The notes beneath the pieces were generated by a model, which was not told where the DNA came from, made no database searches, and saw only the letters and a list, made by a program, of their open reading frames with translations. Source: AP-15 sp963724435 (GTDB lineage Bacteria; Pseudomonadota; Alphaproteobacteria; ATCC43930; CGMCC-115725). Taken from it: DNA of 64,000 bases. Shown here one piece after another: positions 1 through 8,367 of this stretch; the first letter of the stretch is position 1, and the number at the start of each line of letters is the position of its first letter. Position numbers and translations under genes: made by a program. Where the stretch lies: positions 62,001-126,000 of the forward strand of contig CAVRUN010000009.1 in assembly GCA_963724435.1 (NCBI GenBank). Reading direction: 5' to 3'.

Positions 1-494
1 AGCGGGGGCACCCGAACGACAACAGCCGGCTCGAGGGCTTTTTTAACACGACGGTCGATGCTGCCCTCGTCATGCAGACTTTTATTCTTGCGGCAGAGAC
101 CGCCGGTCTCGGCTGCTGTCCGATCAGCGCATTGCGCAACCATGCCGATGCGGTCGCCCGGATACTGAAACTGCCCGAAAAGGTGTTCCCGGTAGCGGGG
201 GTGTGCATCGGTTATCCCGCCGCCGAGGGGTTTGTCAGCATGCGGCTGCCGCTCGCCGTCACGGTGCACACCGACTGCTACGACGACAACCGCGTTGCCG
301 AAGATGTTCCAGCTTACGACCGGCGCCGCGCCACCCGCTATTCGCCGCCGCGCGAGCAGCAGCGCGCCCCGGATATGTTCGGCTATGCCGATTTCTACGG
401 GTGGTCCGAAGATAAATCGCGCCAGGCCGCGGCGCAGCCCGAAGGGGAAAGCTTCCCGGCCCACCTTCGCTCGCGCGGCTTTACTTTCGATTAG
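1..494 (+). CDS. nitroreductase family protein, 5' end missing
   Basis: The C-terminal part of an FMN-dependent nitroreductase-fold oxidoreductase. The frame is open from base 3, so the N-terminal half lies outside the window. Visible are SRLEGFFNTTVDAALVMQTF, then a helix rich in Ala and Gly with GLGCCPISALR, and LPEKVFPVAGVCIGYPA. These match the late FMN-binding and dimer helices of NfsA/NfsB-like enzymes, where the Gly-x-Gly-x-x-P-I segment contacts the cofactor. The tail of about 60 residues is polar and less conserved. Such enzymes reduce nitroaromatics or quinones with NAD(P)H; the substrate cannot be told here. The next gene starts 30 bases downstream on the same strand, so they could be cotranscribed. 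Confidence 0.8.
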   Translation, partial: RGHPNDNSRLEGFFNTTVDAALVMQTFILAAETAGLGCCPISALRNHADAVARILKLPEKVFPVAGVCIGYPAAEGFVSMRLPLAVTVHTDCYDDNRVAEDVPAYDRRRATRYSPPREQQRAPDMFGYADFYGWSEDKSRQAAAQPEGESFPAHLRSRGFTFD

Positions 495-524
495 CGCGGC
501 CGAAGCGCCCGCATTCCGGAAGAA

Positions 525-1061
525 ATGGGGCGACCGCCGCCGGCTCAGGTAAAGGCCCACGAGGCGAAAGCGCAGGCAATTGTTGTTTTGGGCTGCCCGT
601 CATCGTCGCGGCTGCGCCGACGCCTCAATCGCGCGATTGACCTGTTCCAGCAAGGTCTCGCGCCAGCGCTGGTGTTGTCGGGCGGTGGCAGCGGAGCGAC
701 ACCGGAAGCCGAGATCATGCGCCGTGCGGCGACGGCTCGCGGCATTCCCGAGACCGCGTTGCTGGTCGAGCCCTATTCGCGCGACACAAGCGGTAATGCG
801 CGCGAGACGGCGCGATTGTTGCGCCGGCATGGCTGGCGGGCGGTGATCCTGGTCACCGACAAGACTCACTTGCCACGCGCCGCGCTACTGTTCCGCCTTG
901 CCGGCATCGAGGTGGTCGGGCGCTCGGGCGTCAGCTCGTCATCGGCGCTGCTCGAATTCTCAACCGCGCTCCGGGAGGCGCTGGCGTTCCTCCCGAGCCT
1001 GGTGCGCGCCCTCATTACTGAGCCAGAAAGCCGCCGTCGACGGCGAGCGTGTGACCGGTGA
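525..1061 (+). CDS. YdcF/ElyC/SanA-like DUF218 protein
   Basis: A 178-residue protein of the DUF218 (YdcF-like) family. It opens with AQAIVVLGC, followed by the LVLSGGG motif and the TSGNARETARLL helix. A second strand reads VILVTDKTHLPRAALLF. These are the standard DUF218 blocks: a Rossmann-like fold with an acidic and Asn cluster around the T-x-x-N element. ElyC and SanA act in envelope or peptidoglycan precursor handling in Escherichia coli, but most members have no known reaction. No N-terminal membrane anchor is visible, unlike SanA and ElyC, so this copy looks cytosolic. Its 3' end overlaps the convergent SDR gene by 47 bases. Confidence 0.8.
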   Translation: MGRPPPAQVKAHEAKAQAIVVLGCPSSSRLRRRLNRAIDLFQQGLAPALVLSGGGSGATPEAEIMRRAATARGIPETALLVEPYSRDTSGNARETARLLRRHGWRAVILVTDKTHLPRAALLFRLAGIEVVGRSGVSSSSALLEFSTALREALAFLPSLVRALITEPESRRRRRACDR

Positions 1062-1803
1062 CCATCGCCGCCGCCGGGCTCGCGAGATACAGGATCGCGT
1101 GCGCGATCTCCTCCGGCGTCGCCAGCCGTCCCATTGGGGTCAGTGCTGCGATGCGCTCCATAACGCCGGGCTGGTCGAGCAATGGCGCGGTCAGATTGGT
1201 GCGCACCCAGGTCGGCGCCACCGCGTTGACTCGGATACCGGAGGATGCCCATTCGACCGCGAGCGCACGGGTCATATTGACGACCGCCCCCTTGGTCGCC
1301 TGATACGACACGTTCGGATAAATCCCACCGCCCGAAAACCCCATGATCGAGGCGAGATTGACGATCGCGCCGCCGCCGCGCCGCATCATCTGCCGTGCGG
1401 CCGCTCGCGAGCACAAGAACACACCGGTCAGGTTGACAGCGACGACTTTGTCCCATTCGGCGAGCGGCAATTCCACCGCCGCGCGACGGATGCCGATCCC
1501 GGCGCTGTTGACCAGGATGTCGATCCCGCCATGGCAAGCCGCGACCGCAGCAATCGCGGCGTCGACCGATTTTTCGTCGGTGACATCAGCGGCCCGCGAC
1601 GACACCGGCCGGCCGAGAGCGGCAATATCCTCCGCGGCGGCCGCGGCGCGAACCGGGTCGATGTCGAGCACCGCGACCGCGGCGCCGACGCCGGCAAGTG
1701 CGGCTGCAGTTGCGCGTCCGATGCCACTGCCTCCGCCGGTGATCAGGGCCACCTTGCCGTTGAGGCGAAAGGCCGAGAGAGGGTCGTTGGCGATTTCGGT
1801 CAT
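1015..1803 (-). CDS. short-chain dehydrogenase/reductase (SDR)
   Basis: A 262-residue classical SDR oxidoreductase using NAD(P)H. The cofactor motif TGGGSGIG is at residues 22-29, NSAG at 99-102, the catalytic Ser at 152 and the Tyr-x-x-x-Lys pair at 167/171. The C-terminus has the usual VTGHTLAVDGG element. Asp47 at the end of the second strand suggests NAD(H) preference. The open frame extends upstream, but the ATG at 1803 is chosen because it overlaps the stop of the MFS gene in an ATGA junction and starts the normal SDR N-terminus. It is therefore translationally coupled to the transporter. The substrate is unknown. Confidence 0.88.
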   Translation of the reverse strand: MTEIANDPLSAFRLNGKVALITGGGSGIGRATAAALAGVGAAVAVLDIDPVRAAAAAEDIAALGRPVSSRAADVTDEKSVDAAIAAVAACHGGIDILVNSAGIGIRRAAVELPLAEWDKVVAVNLTGVFLCSRAAARQMMRRGGGAIVNLASIMGFSGGGIYPNVSYQATKGAVVNMTRALAVEWASSGIRVNAVAPTWVRTNLTAPLLDQPGVMERIAALTPMGRLATPEEIAHAILYLASPAAAMVTGHTLAVDGGFLAQ

Positions 1804-3149
1804 TTCCTGTCTCCCACGAATTTGATCGGCGCCAATCTCAAGCTCGGTTGCAGCCGCCAAAACCAGGCGGCGACGATCAGCGTCGCGCCTCCGGTCAGCA
1901 GAAACAGCCCGGGAACGCTGACCCCGACAGCGATCAACGCCATCGTCGCGACGGCGGCGATGACCATTGCCGCGGCGTTGATCACGTTGTTGGCTGCAAT
2001 TGCACGGGCGCGTTGGGCGCGTGCGCTCGCCGCCTGCAACAGCACGTAAAGCGGCACGATAAAGATCCCGCCCGACACCGCGATCCCCAGCAGGTCGACG
2101 AGTATCCGCCAATGCGCCGGCGATGAAAGGAACGGGCGCAGACCGAGCAAGGTGCCCCCTCCCGCCACGGCCGGCGGGCTCGCCCACCACAGATCGATCG
2201 AGAACAGAGCGATGCCGAGGGCGCCCCATGGTACCGTTCGAGCACTGATGCGACCACCGAGGATGCGGCTGCACAGCAGCGAGCCGATCGCGATCCCGAT
2301 CGTAAAGACGGTCAGGAACAGGGTTACGACGGCTTGCTCCCCGCCCAGCGAAAATCGGACATAGGCCGGGAATTGCGATAGGTAAATCGCCCCAGCGAGC
2401 CAGAACCAGGAAATGCCGAGTATCGAATAAAACAGGATCTTTTCGCGCGCGGCTTCGCGGATGATGCGCCCGGTGGCGGCAACCAGGCTCCACTCTAACG
2501 GGCTTCGCGCCGCTGCCGGGCTGGTTTCCGGGATTGCTAGGCTTGCCGCCCAGGCGGCGAGCGCCACCAAAATGATCAGCGCCGCGACAATCATCGCACC
2601 GTGATGTCCGGCGATCAGCACGCCGGCGATTGTCCCGAGCAAAATCGCGATAAAGGTGCCGGCCTCGACGAGCGCATTTCCGAGCAGGAGCTCATGCGGC
2701 GCGAGCAGATCCGGAAGGATCGCGTATTTGAGCGGGCCCAAAAATGCCGCCTCGATCCCCATCACAAACAGGATGACGAGCAATGCCGTAGTGCTGCCGA
2801 GCAGCACGCCCGCTGCCGCGGCCATCATCAGCGCAATTTCGCTGAACTTGATCAGCCGGATCAGCCACGCCTTATCGTGCTGGTCGGCAAGCTGACCGGC
2901 GGTTGCCGAGCACAAAAAGAACGGCAGAATGAAGAGCCCGCCGGCAAGCGGGATCAGGATCTCCGCCGATCTCTGCGAGGCGGCGTCGGTGCTGTAGGCG
3001 ATCATTAGCACCAAGGCGTTCTTGACCGCGTTGTCGTTGAACGCCGACAAGAACTGCGCCGCGAATAACGGCCCAAACCGCCGCGAGCCGAGCAGCCCCG
3101 TCAGCCCGGAACCAGCAGGCTCGCTACGCTGGGCGCGTATAGCTGTCAT
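1800..3149 (-). CDS. MFS transporter, LplT (lysophospholipid transporter)-like
   Basis: A 449-residue polytopic MFS protein with about 12 hydrophobic segments. The opening FGPLFAAQFLSAFNDNAVKN and the later EAAFLGPLKYAILPD segment are characteristic of LplT and of the MFS domain of Aas-like fusion proteins. LplT flips lysophospholipids across the inner membrane for re-acylation. No acyltransferase (Aas) domain is fused or adjacent here; the partner gene is an SDR. An upstream in-frame Met exists, but the ATG at 3149 is preferred because GAGGGAAG precedes it closely. The gene diverges from a thioesterase across a 91-base gap that must hold both promoters. The lysolipid substrate is inferred from family only. 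Confidence 0.75.
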   Translation of the reverse strand: MTAIRAQRSEPAGSGLTGLLGSRRFGPLFAAQFLSAFNDNAVKNALVLMIAYSTDAASQRSAEILIPLAGGLFILPFFLCSATAGQLADQHDKAWLIRLIKFSEIALMMAAAAGVLLGSTTALLVILFVMGIEAAFLGPLKYAILPDLLAPHELLLGNALVEAGTFIAILLGTIAGVLIAGHHGAMIVAALIILVALAAWAASLAIPETSPAAARSPLEWSLVAATGRIIREAAREKILFYSILGISWFWLAGAIYLSQFPAYVRFSLGGEQAVVTLFLTVFTIGIAIGSLLCSRILGGRISARTVPWGALGIALFSIDLWWASPPAVAGGGTLLGLRPFLSSPAHWRILVDLLGIAVSGGIFIVPLYVLLQAASARAQRARAIAANNVINAAAMVIAAVATMALIAVGVSVPGLFLLTGGATLIVAAWFWRLQPSLRLAPIKFVGDRK

Positions 3150-3240
3150 GCTTCCCTCTCGCATGTTATCCGCGCGGGCACGAGCCTCCTGTTTGCGGCC
3201 AACCGGGGTCGACTTAGGATAGCCGGCTGTATGCGTTGAA

Positions 3241-3741
3241 GTGCGAGTGCGTTTGGGCATGGTCGAGGTCGATGCGGCGGAGTTGGCGCGGTTTGTGGTT
3301 GAGCCGGGGTGGCGGTTTGCGATCCGTCATCGCGTGCGGTGGAGCGAGTGTGACCCGTTTGGCCATGCCAACCATCGCGCCTATTTCGAATGGTTTGAGG
3401 AGGCGCGCAATCGCTATCTCGAAACCGCCGGACTGCCCGAGCTTTCGGCGGGGACGCCAGGGCCGGTCATCGCCGAGACCGGTATCCGCTATCACCGGCC
3501 GCTCGCCTATGGCGACGAAGTTCTGGTCAGCGCGCGTACGGTAAGGCTGGGCCGTACCAGCTTTGAAATGGAGTACGCGGTTTGGCGGCATGGTCTGTGC
3601 GCGCAGGGCCGCGCGGTGCTGATCCTGGTCGTCAACACGACCGGCGAAAAGACGCCGCTGCCCGATGCGCTGCGTCGCGCTATGCTAGCGCGCGATCCGG
3701 ATGCCTGCGACACCGGCGGCAACACAAGGACACCCGTATGA
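3241..3741 (+). CDS. 4-hydroxybenzoyl-CoA thioesterase-fold acyl-CoA thioesterase
   Basis: A 166-residue hotdog-fold thioesterase of the YbgC/FcbC type. The signature VRWSECDPFGHANHRAYFEW contains the catalytic Asp of the D-x-x-G-H-x-N motif. The block RYHRPLAYGDEVLVS is the usual second half. Such enzymes hydrolyse short or aromatic acyl-CoA thioesters in the cytosol. The frame can start at GTG 3241 or ATG 3259; neither has a strong ribosome site, so the exact start is open. Its stop overlaps the start of the next gene by four bases (ATGA), so the two are translationally coupled. Confidence 0.82.
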   Translation: MRVRLGMVEVDAAELARFVVEPGWRFAIRHRVRWSECDPFGHANHRAYFEWFEEARNRYLETAGLPELSAGTPGPVIAETGIRYHRPLAYGDEVLVSARTVRLGRTSFEMEYAVWRHGLCAQGRAVLILVVNTTGEKTPLPDALRRAMLARDPDACDTGGNTRTPV

Positions 3742-5012
3742 AGCGCGCCGTTATCGTCATTTGCGACAGCCTGCGCCGCGATTTGATCACGTCCGAGGAT
3801 GCGCCGTTCCTGACCGCATTGGGGCGACGTTCGGCGCAATTCCTTAACCATTCGAGCGTGTTTCCGTCGACGACGCGGGCGAGTGCGGCCTCGATCGCGA
3901 CCGGCTGCCGCCCGGCGCGCCATGGGCTGCTCGGCAATACGATGGCGATCGACGAGGGCGGCGGGCTCGTCTGCCTGTCGGTCGGAGCACCCGATTTTCG
4001 TGATCGGCTGCATCGCGCGACCGGCCGCACCTTACACGCGCCGACAATGGCCGAGCGAGTGACGCGCGCCGGCGATACCGCGATCGCATTCTCGAACGTG
4101 TCGCCGGGTGCGGCCTATTTTCTCGACCCGGATGGTTACGGCTGGGTCTACAACGCGGCCGGCAGCTTCGGCCCCGGCCGGCGCCCGTTGCCCACCGCGG
4201 AAGGGCTCGCAGTCGGTAAAGGCGAGGCCGGCGACAACGCCGTCACCGAGCGCTTTTGCACCGAAATATTGCAAGATCGTGCGCCGGCATTGGCCCTTTT
4301 ATGGCTGTCCGAGCCTGATTACACCGGGCACCACATGCCTTTGGGCTCACCCGAGCATCGCCGTGCGATCGCGGCGGCGGATGCGAATGTATCCCGTGTT
4401 GCCGAGACCGTGGCGCGGCTTGACCCCGGGGGCGAGGATATCCTGTTCGTTGTCGGCTCCGATCACGGCATGGAAACCGTCGCGGAGACGATCGACCTGG
4501 AGGGGCTTCTGATCGATGCCGGTCTAAAGGACGGACCCGGATCCTCGGATGTCGTTATCGCTCCGAACGGGACGGCAGCCCTGATCTATTTCACAGACCC
4601 TGACAGCGCCGGTGTTGCGGACGTCGCCCGCTTTCTCGAAATCCAGGATTGGGTTGGACGGGTATTCGCTCGCGACGGGCTCGCCGCGACGGGTCTGCCC
4701 ACAAGCTCACGCGCGCGGATCGCGATCACGATGAAAGCCGATGACCGGGCGAACCCGCATGGCGTGCCGGGTCACAGCCACATTGTGCGCAACTCGTCCG
4801 GGCAGGACGTGACCGGCTTTGGCCAGCATGGCGGGCTCGGGGCCAACGAGCAGAGCCCGTTTCTGTTCGTCTCGGGTGGCGGATTTACCGCCGGCGCTCA
4901 TCGCGGGCCTACCTCGCTCGTCGACATTGCGCCAACCGTGTTGCGCCATCTCGGCCTTTCCGTCGACGACCTCGACGGCCGCCCACTGCCTCGCAGTCCG
5001 GGCGCGGTCTGA
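3738..5012 (+). CDS. alkaline phosphatase superfamily phosphodiesterase/nucleotide pyrophosphatase
   Basis: A 424-residue member of the type I phosphodiesterase/nucleotide pyrophosphatase branch of the alkaline phosphatase superfamily. Metal and nucleophile motifs are visible: an N-terminal VIVICDSLRRD with the first Asp, FPSTTRASAASIATG with a Thr nucleophile near residue 43, GSDHGMETV with the Asp-His pair, and a later GQHGG. The enzyme should cleave a phosphodiester or pyrophosphate using two zinc-type ions. No signal peptide is evident, which suggests a cytosolic role. The ATG at 3738 was chosen over in-frame upstream codons because it overlaps the thioesterase stop (ATGA). The substrate is unknown. 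Confidence 0.82.
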   Translation: MKRAVIVICDSLRRDLITSEDAPFLTALGRRSAQFLNHSSVFPSTTRASAASIATGCRPARHGLLGNTMAIDEGGGLVCLSVGAPDFRDRLHRATGRTLHAPTMAERVTRAGDTAIAFSNVSPGAAYFLDPDGYGWVYNAAGSFGPGRRPLPTAEGLAVGKGEAGDNAVTERFCTEILQDRAPALALLWLSEPDYTGHHMPLGSPEHRRAIAAADANVSRVAETVARLDPGGEDILFVVGSDHGMETVAETIDLEGLLIDAGLKDGPGSSDVVIAPNGTAALIYFTDPDSAGVADVARFLEIQDWVGRVFARDGLAATGLPTSSRARIAITMKADDRANPHGVPGHSHIVRNSSGQDVTGFGQHGGLGANEQSPFLFVSGGGFTAGAHRGPTSLVDIAPTVLRHLGLSVDDLDGRPLPRSPGAV

Positions 5013-5196
5013 TCCCATCTCATCCGGGGCGGGTCAGCCGCTCGAATTCCGTTGCTAGCACATCAAGGCTCTGCTCGATCGGCGTCTTCAGAGTTCATGC
5101 GGTACACCGAGCGGCGGGTCGGCGGGATCACAACCGCCGGCTTTCCTGGTCGGTGCGGCCGGCTTACACTAATCGCGGCTGTAAGGGAGGACGCGG

Positions 5197-6234
5197 ATGT
5201 TGCTGCGCGACGCCTGGTATATCGGCGCGTGGGCCGATGAGATCGGCGGCGAACCGCTGGCGCGGCGGATTTGCGGTGAACCGATCGTGCTGTTCCGCGA
5301 TCGTCAGGGTTCGGCGGCCGCGCTAGCCGATCGCTGCTGTCATCGCGCCGCCCCGCTGAGCATGGGAACAATCGTCGAAGACGGTCTCCAATGCGGCTAT
5401 CACGGGCTGATCTTCGATGCCGGCGGGCACTGCGTCCATATCCCCGGGCAAAAGCGGATTCCGGAGGATGCGCGGGTGCGCGCCTATCCGGTGGTTGAAA
5501 AGGACCAGCTGATCTGGCTGTGGATCGGCGATCCGGCGAAGGCCGATGCGTCGAAGATCGTGGACTATCCCTATCACAACGATCCCGGCAAATGGCCGAA
5601 CAAGCACGACGTCTACCCGATCAAGGGCAATTACATGTTGATGATCGATAATTTGATGGATCTTACTCATCTCGGCTATCTGCATGCCAAGACGGTCGGC
5701 GGTAACCCGTCGCAGCACATCGCCGCCGAGATGAAGACGTCGCGGACGCCGAATGGCCTCAAATTCACCCGCTGGATGAAGAATTCGGTGCCGCCGCCGA
5801 GCTATGTCAAAGCCGCCGGGTTTACCGGCGGCGTCGACCGCTGGCAGGAATTCGAATTTGTCGCCCCGTCGAGCGTGCTGCAATGGACCGGGGCGGCCGA
5901 TGTCGGCGCCGGCGCTCCCGAAGGCAGGTTTGACGGCGGGTTTCAGTTCCGCCTGTTTCATGGGCTGACGCCCGAGACCGAGACCAGCTGCTTTTACTTT
6001 TGGTCGGTGGCGAACGGGTATCGCCAGAACGACCCGGCGGCGACCGAGCAGCTGTACCAGGAGATCGCCCCCACCTTTGTCGAGGACCGCGTCATGGTTG
6101 AGGCCCAGCAGTCGCGGCTGAGTGAATTCGGCGAGGTGGGCCTCGTCGACATCGCCTCCGACGCTACCCGCATGCAGATGCGCCGCATCCTCGAGCGCCT
6201 GATCGCCGCCGACCAGCAACTCGCTGCGGAGTAG
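5197..6234 (+). CDS. Rieske non-haem iron oxygenase, VanA-like
   Basis: A 345-residue terminal oxygenase of the vanillate O-demethylase type. The N-terminal Rieske domain carries the 2Fe-2S ligands Cys47, His49, Cys66 and His69. The catalytic domain has the mononuclear-iron motif DNLMDLTHLGYLH at residues 151-163, with His158 and His163. VanA-type enzymes demethylate or hydroxylate aromatic ethers and need a separate ferredoxin reductase (VanB). No reductase gene is nearby, so electron supply must come from elsewhere. A strong AAGGGAGG site precedes the ATG at 5197. The gene stands alone between 184- and 125-base gaps. Substrate prediction beyond a methoxylated or similar aromatic is not justified. 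Confidence 0.88.
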   Translation: MLLRDAWYIGAWADEIGGEPLARRICGEPIVLFRDRQGSAAALADRCCHRAAPLSMGTIVEDGLQCGYHGLIFDAGGHCVHIPGQKRIPEDARVRAYPVVEKDQLIWLWIGDPAKADASKIVDYPYHNDPGKWPNKHDVYPIKGNYMLMIDNLMDLTHLGYLHAKTVGGNPSQHIAAEMKTSRTPNGLKFTRWMKNSVPPPSYVKAAGFTGGVDRWQEFEFVAPSSVLQWTGAADVGAGAPEGRFDGGFQFRLFHGLTPETETSCFYFWSVANGYRQNDPAATEQLYQEIAPTFVEDRVMVEAQQSRLSEFGEVGLVDIASDATRMQMRRILERLIAADQQLAAE

Positions 6235-6359
6235 GGCTCGCTTGGATAGTTGCGCGGCGCGGATTTGCGGAACAACGCCTTTCGCATTGCCAGCAGTACC
6301 GCTGCAACCGATAGCCTGCTAGGACCGGATGCCTGCAAGGCTGGGCGAGGGGGAACTGC

Positions 6360-7343
6360 ATGAGACGGCGTGACCTGATCGGCCTGATCGGCGCGGGTTG
6401 GCTGATCCCGCCACAAATCGGGGTGGCTCAAGTTACGGCCCATCGCCCAATCGTTGCCGTTCTGGCACAACGCTCGCCCGCAGCGATGCAACGCTACATG
6501 GACGCTTTTACCGCGGGTACCCAGGAACACGCACTGATCGCGGGTCGGGACTTTGACATCGTACTGCGATCCGCCGAAAGTGATCCCAAGCGGATACCGG
6601 GGCTATTGATGGAATTGATCGCCCTAAATCCGGCAGTAATCATGACCCCAGACACTACCATTACTGTGGTAGCAAAACGAGCAACCGAGACAATTCCTAT
6701 TATTGGTGTAGGGATCGCCGATCCAGTCGGGTTCGGTTTGGTAGTGAGTTTTGCGCACCCAGGCGGCAATGTGACTGGATTACTCTCTAGTATAGATAGA
6801 TTAACAGTGAAGCAGCTTGAGATTCTGCTACATGTCGTACCTCAAGCAAGCAAGATAGGTATACTACTAAACGCGAACAACCCTGCAAATGTATTAGGAA
6901 TGCATTTACTTCAGACAGACACCACCACTATGCCAATTAAACTTATTCCTGCTGAGCTACACTCGTCAACCGATATCGAAACCGCCTTTCAGTCGTTCGT
7001 GAAGGAGCATGTCCAAGCGGTGTTTGTATTTCAGGATGGCTTATTTCTCTTTAACGCCGCACGGATCGCGGCATTGGCGAACGCGGAGCAACTCCCGACC
7101 GTCTTCGGCTTCCGAGAGCAGGTCGAGGCGGGTGGTCTCATAAGCTATGGGCTCAACCGTAGCGATCTTTGGCGGCGTGCTGCCGCGTATACGACCAAAA
7201 TTCTCAAAGGAACAAGACCGGCCGATTTGCCGGTGGAGATGCAGCCTAAATTGGAGCTAGTGATCAATCTCAAAACCGCAAAGGCGCTCGGCATCACAAT
7301 TCCGCCGTCGGTCATGGCGTTTGCCAATGATGTGATCGAGTGA
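6360..7343 (+). CDS. ABC transporter substrate-binding protein, TrpX/ABC_sub_bind type
   Basis: A 327-residue periplasmic binding protein of the ABC_sub_bind family. It starts with a basic MRRRDLIGLIGAGWL leader, probably Tat- or Sec-like. RPIVAVLAQRSP opens the first lobe, HPGGNVTGL is the family hallmark, and SKIGILLNANNP begins the second lobe. Family members bind amino acids or aromatic compounds, but most are uncharacterised. No permease or ATPase gene is adjacent, so this is an orphan component. The stretch of about 6640-6960 is visibly richer in A and T than flanking genes, and codons such as ATA, TTA and CTA are used there, suggesting foreign origin. Confidence 0.85.
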   Translation: MRRRDLIGLIGAGWLIPPQIGVAQVTAHRPIVAVLAQRSPAAMQRYMDAFTAGTQEHALIAGRDFDIVLRSAESDPKRIPGLLMELIALNPAVIMTPDTTITVVAKRATETIPIIGVGIADPVGFGLVVSFAHPGGNVTGLLSSIDRLTVKQLEILLHVVPQASKIGILLNANNPANVLGMHLLQTDTTTMPIKLIPAELHSSTDIETAFQSFVKEHVQAVFVFQDGLFLFNAARIAALANAEQLPTVFGFREQVEAGGLISYGLNRSDLWRRAAAYTTKILKGTRPADLPVEMQPKLELVINLKTAKALGITIPPSVMAFANDVIE

Positions 7344-7348
7344 CGGGG

Positions 7349-7374
7349 GAAGGCCACGGCTAGCGTGGGCCTTC
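7349..7374. terminator. hairpin between convergent genes
   Basis: An inverted repeat GAAGGCC/GGCCTTC, extended by ACG/CGT with one bulged G and a GCTAG loop. It lies between the stops of the binding-protein gene and the convergent hydrolase gene, and overlaps the hydrolase stop codon. The position suggests a bidirectional transcription stop. No T-rich tract follows on either side, so intrinsic termination is not certain. Confidence 0.45.
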
Positions 7375-8253
7375 GATCAGGTCGCGGAGGGCTTGCACGA
7401 CTGCATCCGGGGTCTCGCGCGACAGGAAATGGCCGGCGACCGGTACGACACGGCGGTCGTAACGGCCGGTGAAATGCGCGGCGTGGACGGCCGATTGCTC
7501 GACCGGCAACACGCCATCAGCGGCGCCGTGCAGGACGATCGTCGGCACCGTGATCGGCGGCTCGGCCGCGAGGCGCTGTTCGATTGGCTCCAAAGCCGGG
7601 TCACCCGGCCCGTTGCGGTGGCGGTGACGGTAGGACTGGATCGTCACTGCGACAAAGTCGGGATTGTCGAAACTCGCCGCAGTCACCGCGAAGGTCGCCT
7701 CGTCGAATTGCCAGTTCGGCGACCACAGTTGCCACAGCAGCCGGGCGAAGTCGCGCCGATTCTGGTCGAGCCCGGCATGGCCGCGCTCGGTCTGGAAATA
7801 CCATTGATACCACAGGCGATGTTCCTGGGCTGCCGCGGCCGGAAGCCGGGAGGTCGCGATGTGCTGGATATTGTAGCCGCCGATCGAGACGAGCCCGCGC
7901 ACCCGCTCCGGCCATAACGCGGCGACGACGCAGGCAGCGCGCCCGCCCCAATCGTATCCGGCCAAAAACGCGTCCTCGATGCCGAGCGCGTCGAGGAAAT
8001 CGCGGAGATCGGCGCCGAGGGCCGCCTGTTGCCCCGAACGCGGCGTGTCATTGCGCAAAAACCGCGTCGGCCCGTAGCCGCGTAACCACGGCGTCAGTAC
8101 CCGGCAACCCTCGGCCGACAATGCCGGTGCGACGCCATCCCAATCGTGCGGGTCGGACGGCCAGCCGTGCAGCAGCACCACCGGAGTACCGTCATCGGGT
8201 CCACTCTCCTGATACCCGATCTCAAGCGTGGCGGTGCGGACAGTGCGAAACAT
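7360..8253 (-). CDS. alpha/beta hydrolase, epoxide-hydrolase/haloalkane-dehalogenase-like
   Basis: A 297-residue alpha/beta hydrolase. It has the oxyanion motif LLHGWPSDPHDWDG, the nucleophile elbow LAGYDWGGRAA with Asp as nucleophile, and a late VAGHFLSRETP with the catalytic His. An Asp nucleophile in G-x-D-x-G and the HGWP motif point to epoxide hydrolase or dehalogenase chemistry rather than an esterase. The cap region WYFQTERGHAGL fits the epoxide hydrolase group. The ATG at 8253 is chosen because GAGGTGAG stands just upstream. The gene is separated from the upstream ABC operon by 114 bases and may be read with it. The physiological substrate is unknown. Confidence 0.85.
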   Translation of the reverse strand: MFRTVRTATLEIGYQESGPDDGTPVVLLHGWPSDPHDWDGVAPALSAEGCRVLTPWLRGYGPTRFLRNDTPRSGQQAALGADLRDFLDALGIEDAFLAGYDWGGRAACVVAALWPERVRGLVSIGGYNIQHIATSRLPAAAAQEHRLWYQWYFQTERGHAGLDQNRRDFARLLWQLWSPNWQFDEATFAVTAASFDNPDFVAVTIQSYRHRHRNGPGDPALEPIEQRLAAEPPITVPTIVLHGAADGVLPVEQSAVHAAHFTGRYDRRVVPVAGHFLSRETPDAVVQALRDLIEGPR

Positions 8254-8367
8254 AGGCTCACCTCGTGTTGGGCCGTGACCGCCGAAACGTAACTCAGAGG
8301 CGCGCTCCGCAGATGTCCTAATTAGGGGAGTCAAAAGCCGGCATCTAGAGGCGGCGAGGCCGCCGCG

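Noticed and set aside
898..2049. Long plus-strand frame opposite the SDR and MFS genes
   Set aside because: Composition is random-like (Arg, Asp, Gly rich) and it is opposite two clear genes.
5323..6219. Minus-strand frame opposite the Rieske oxygenase
   Set aside because: It is an antisense shadow; the plus strand has all iron-ligand motifs.
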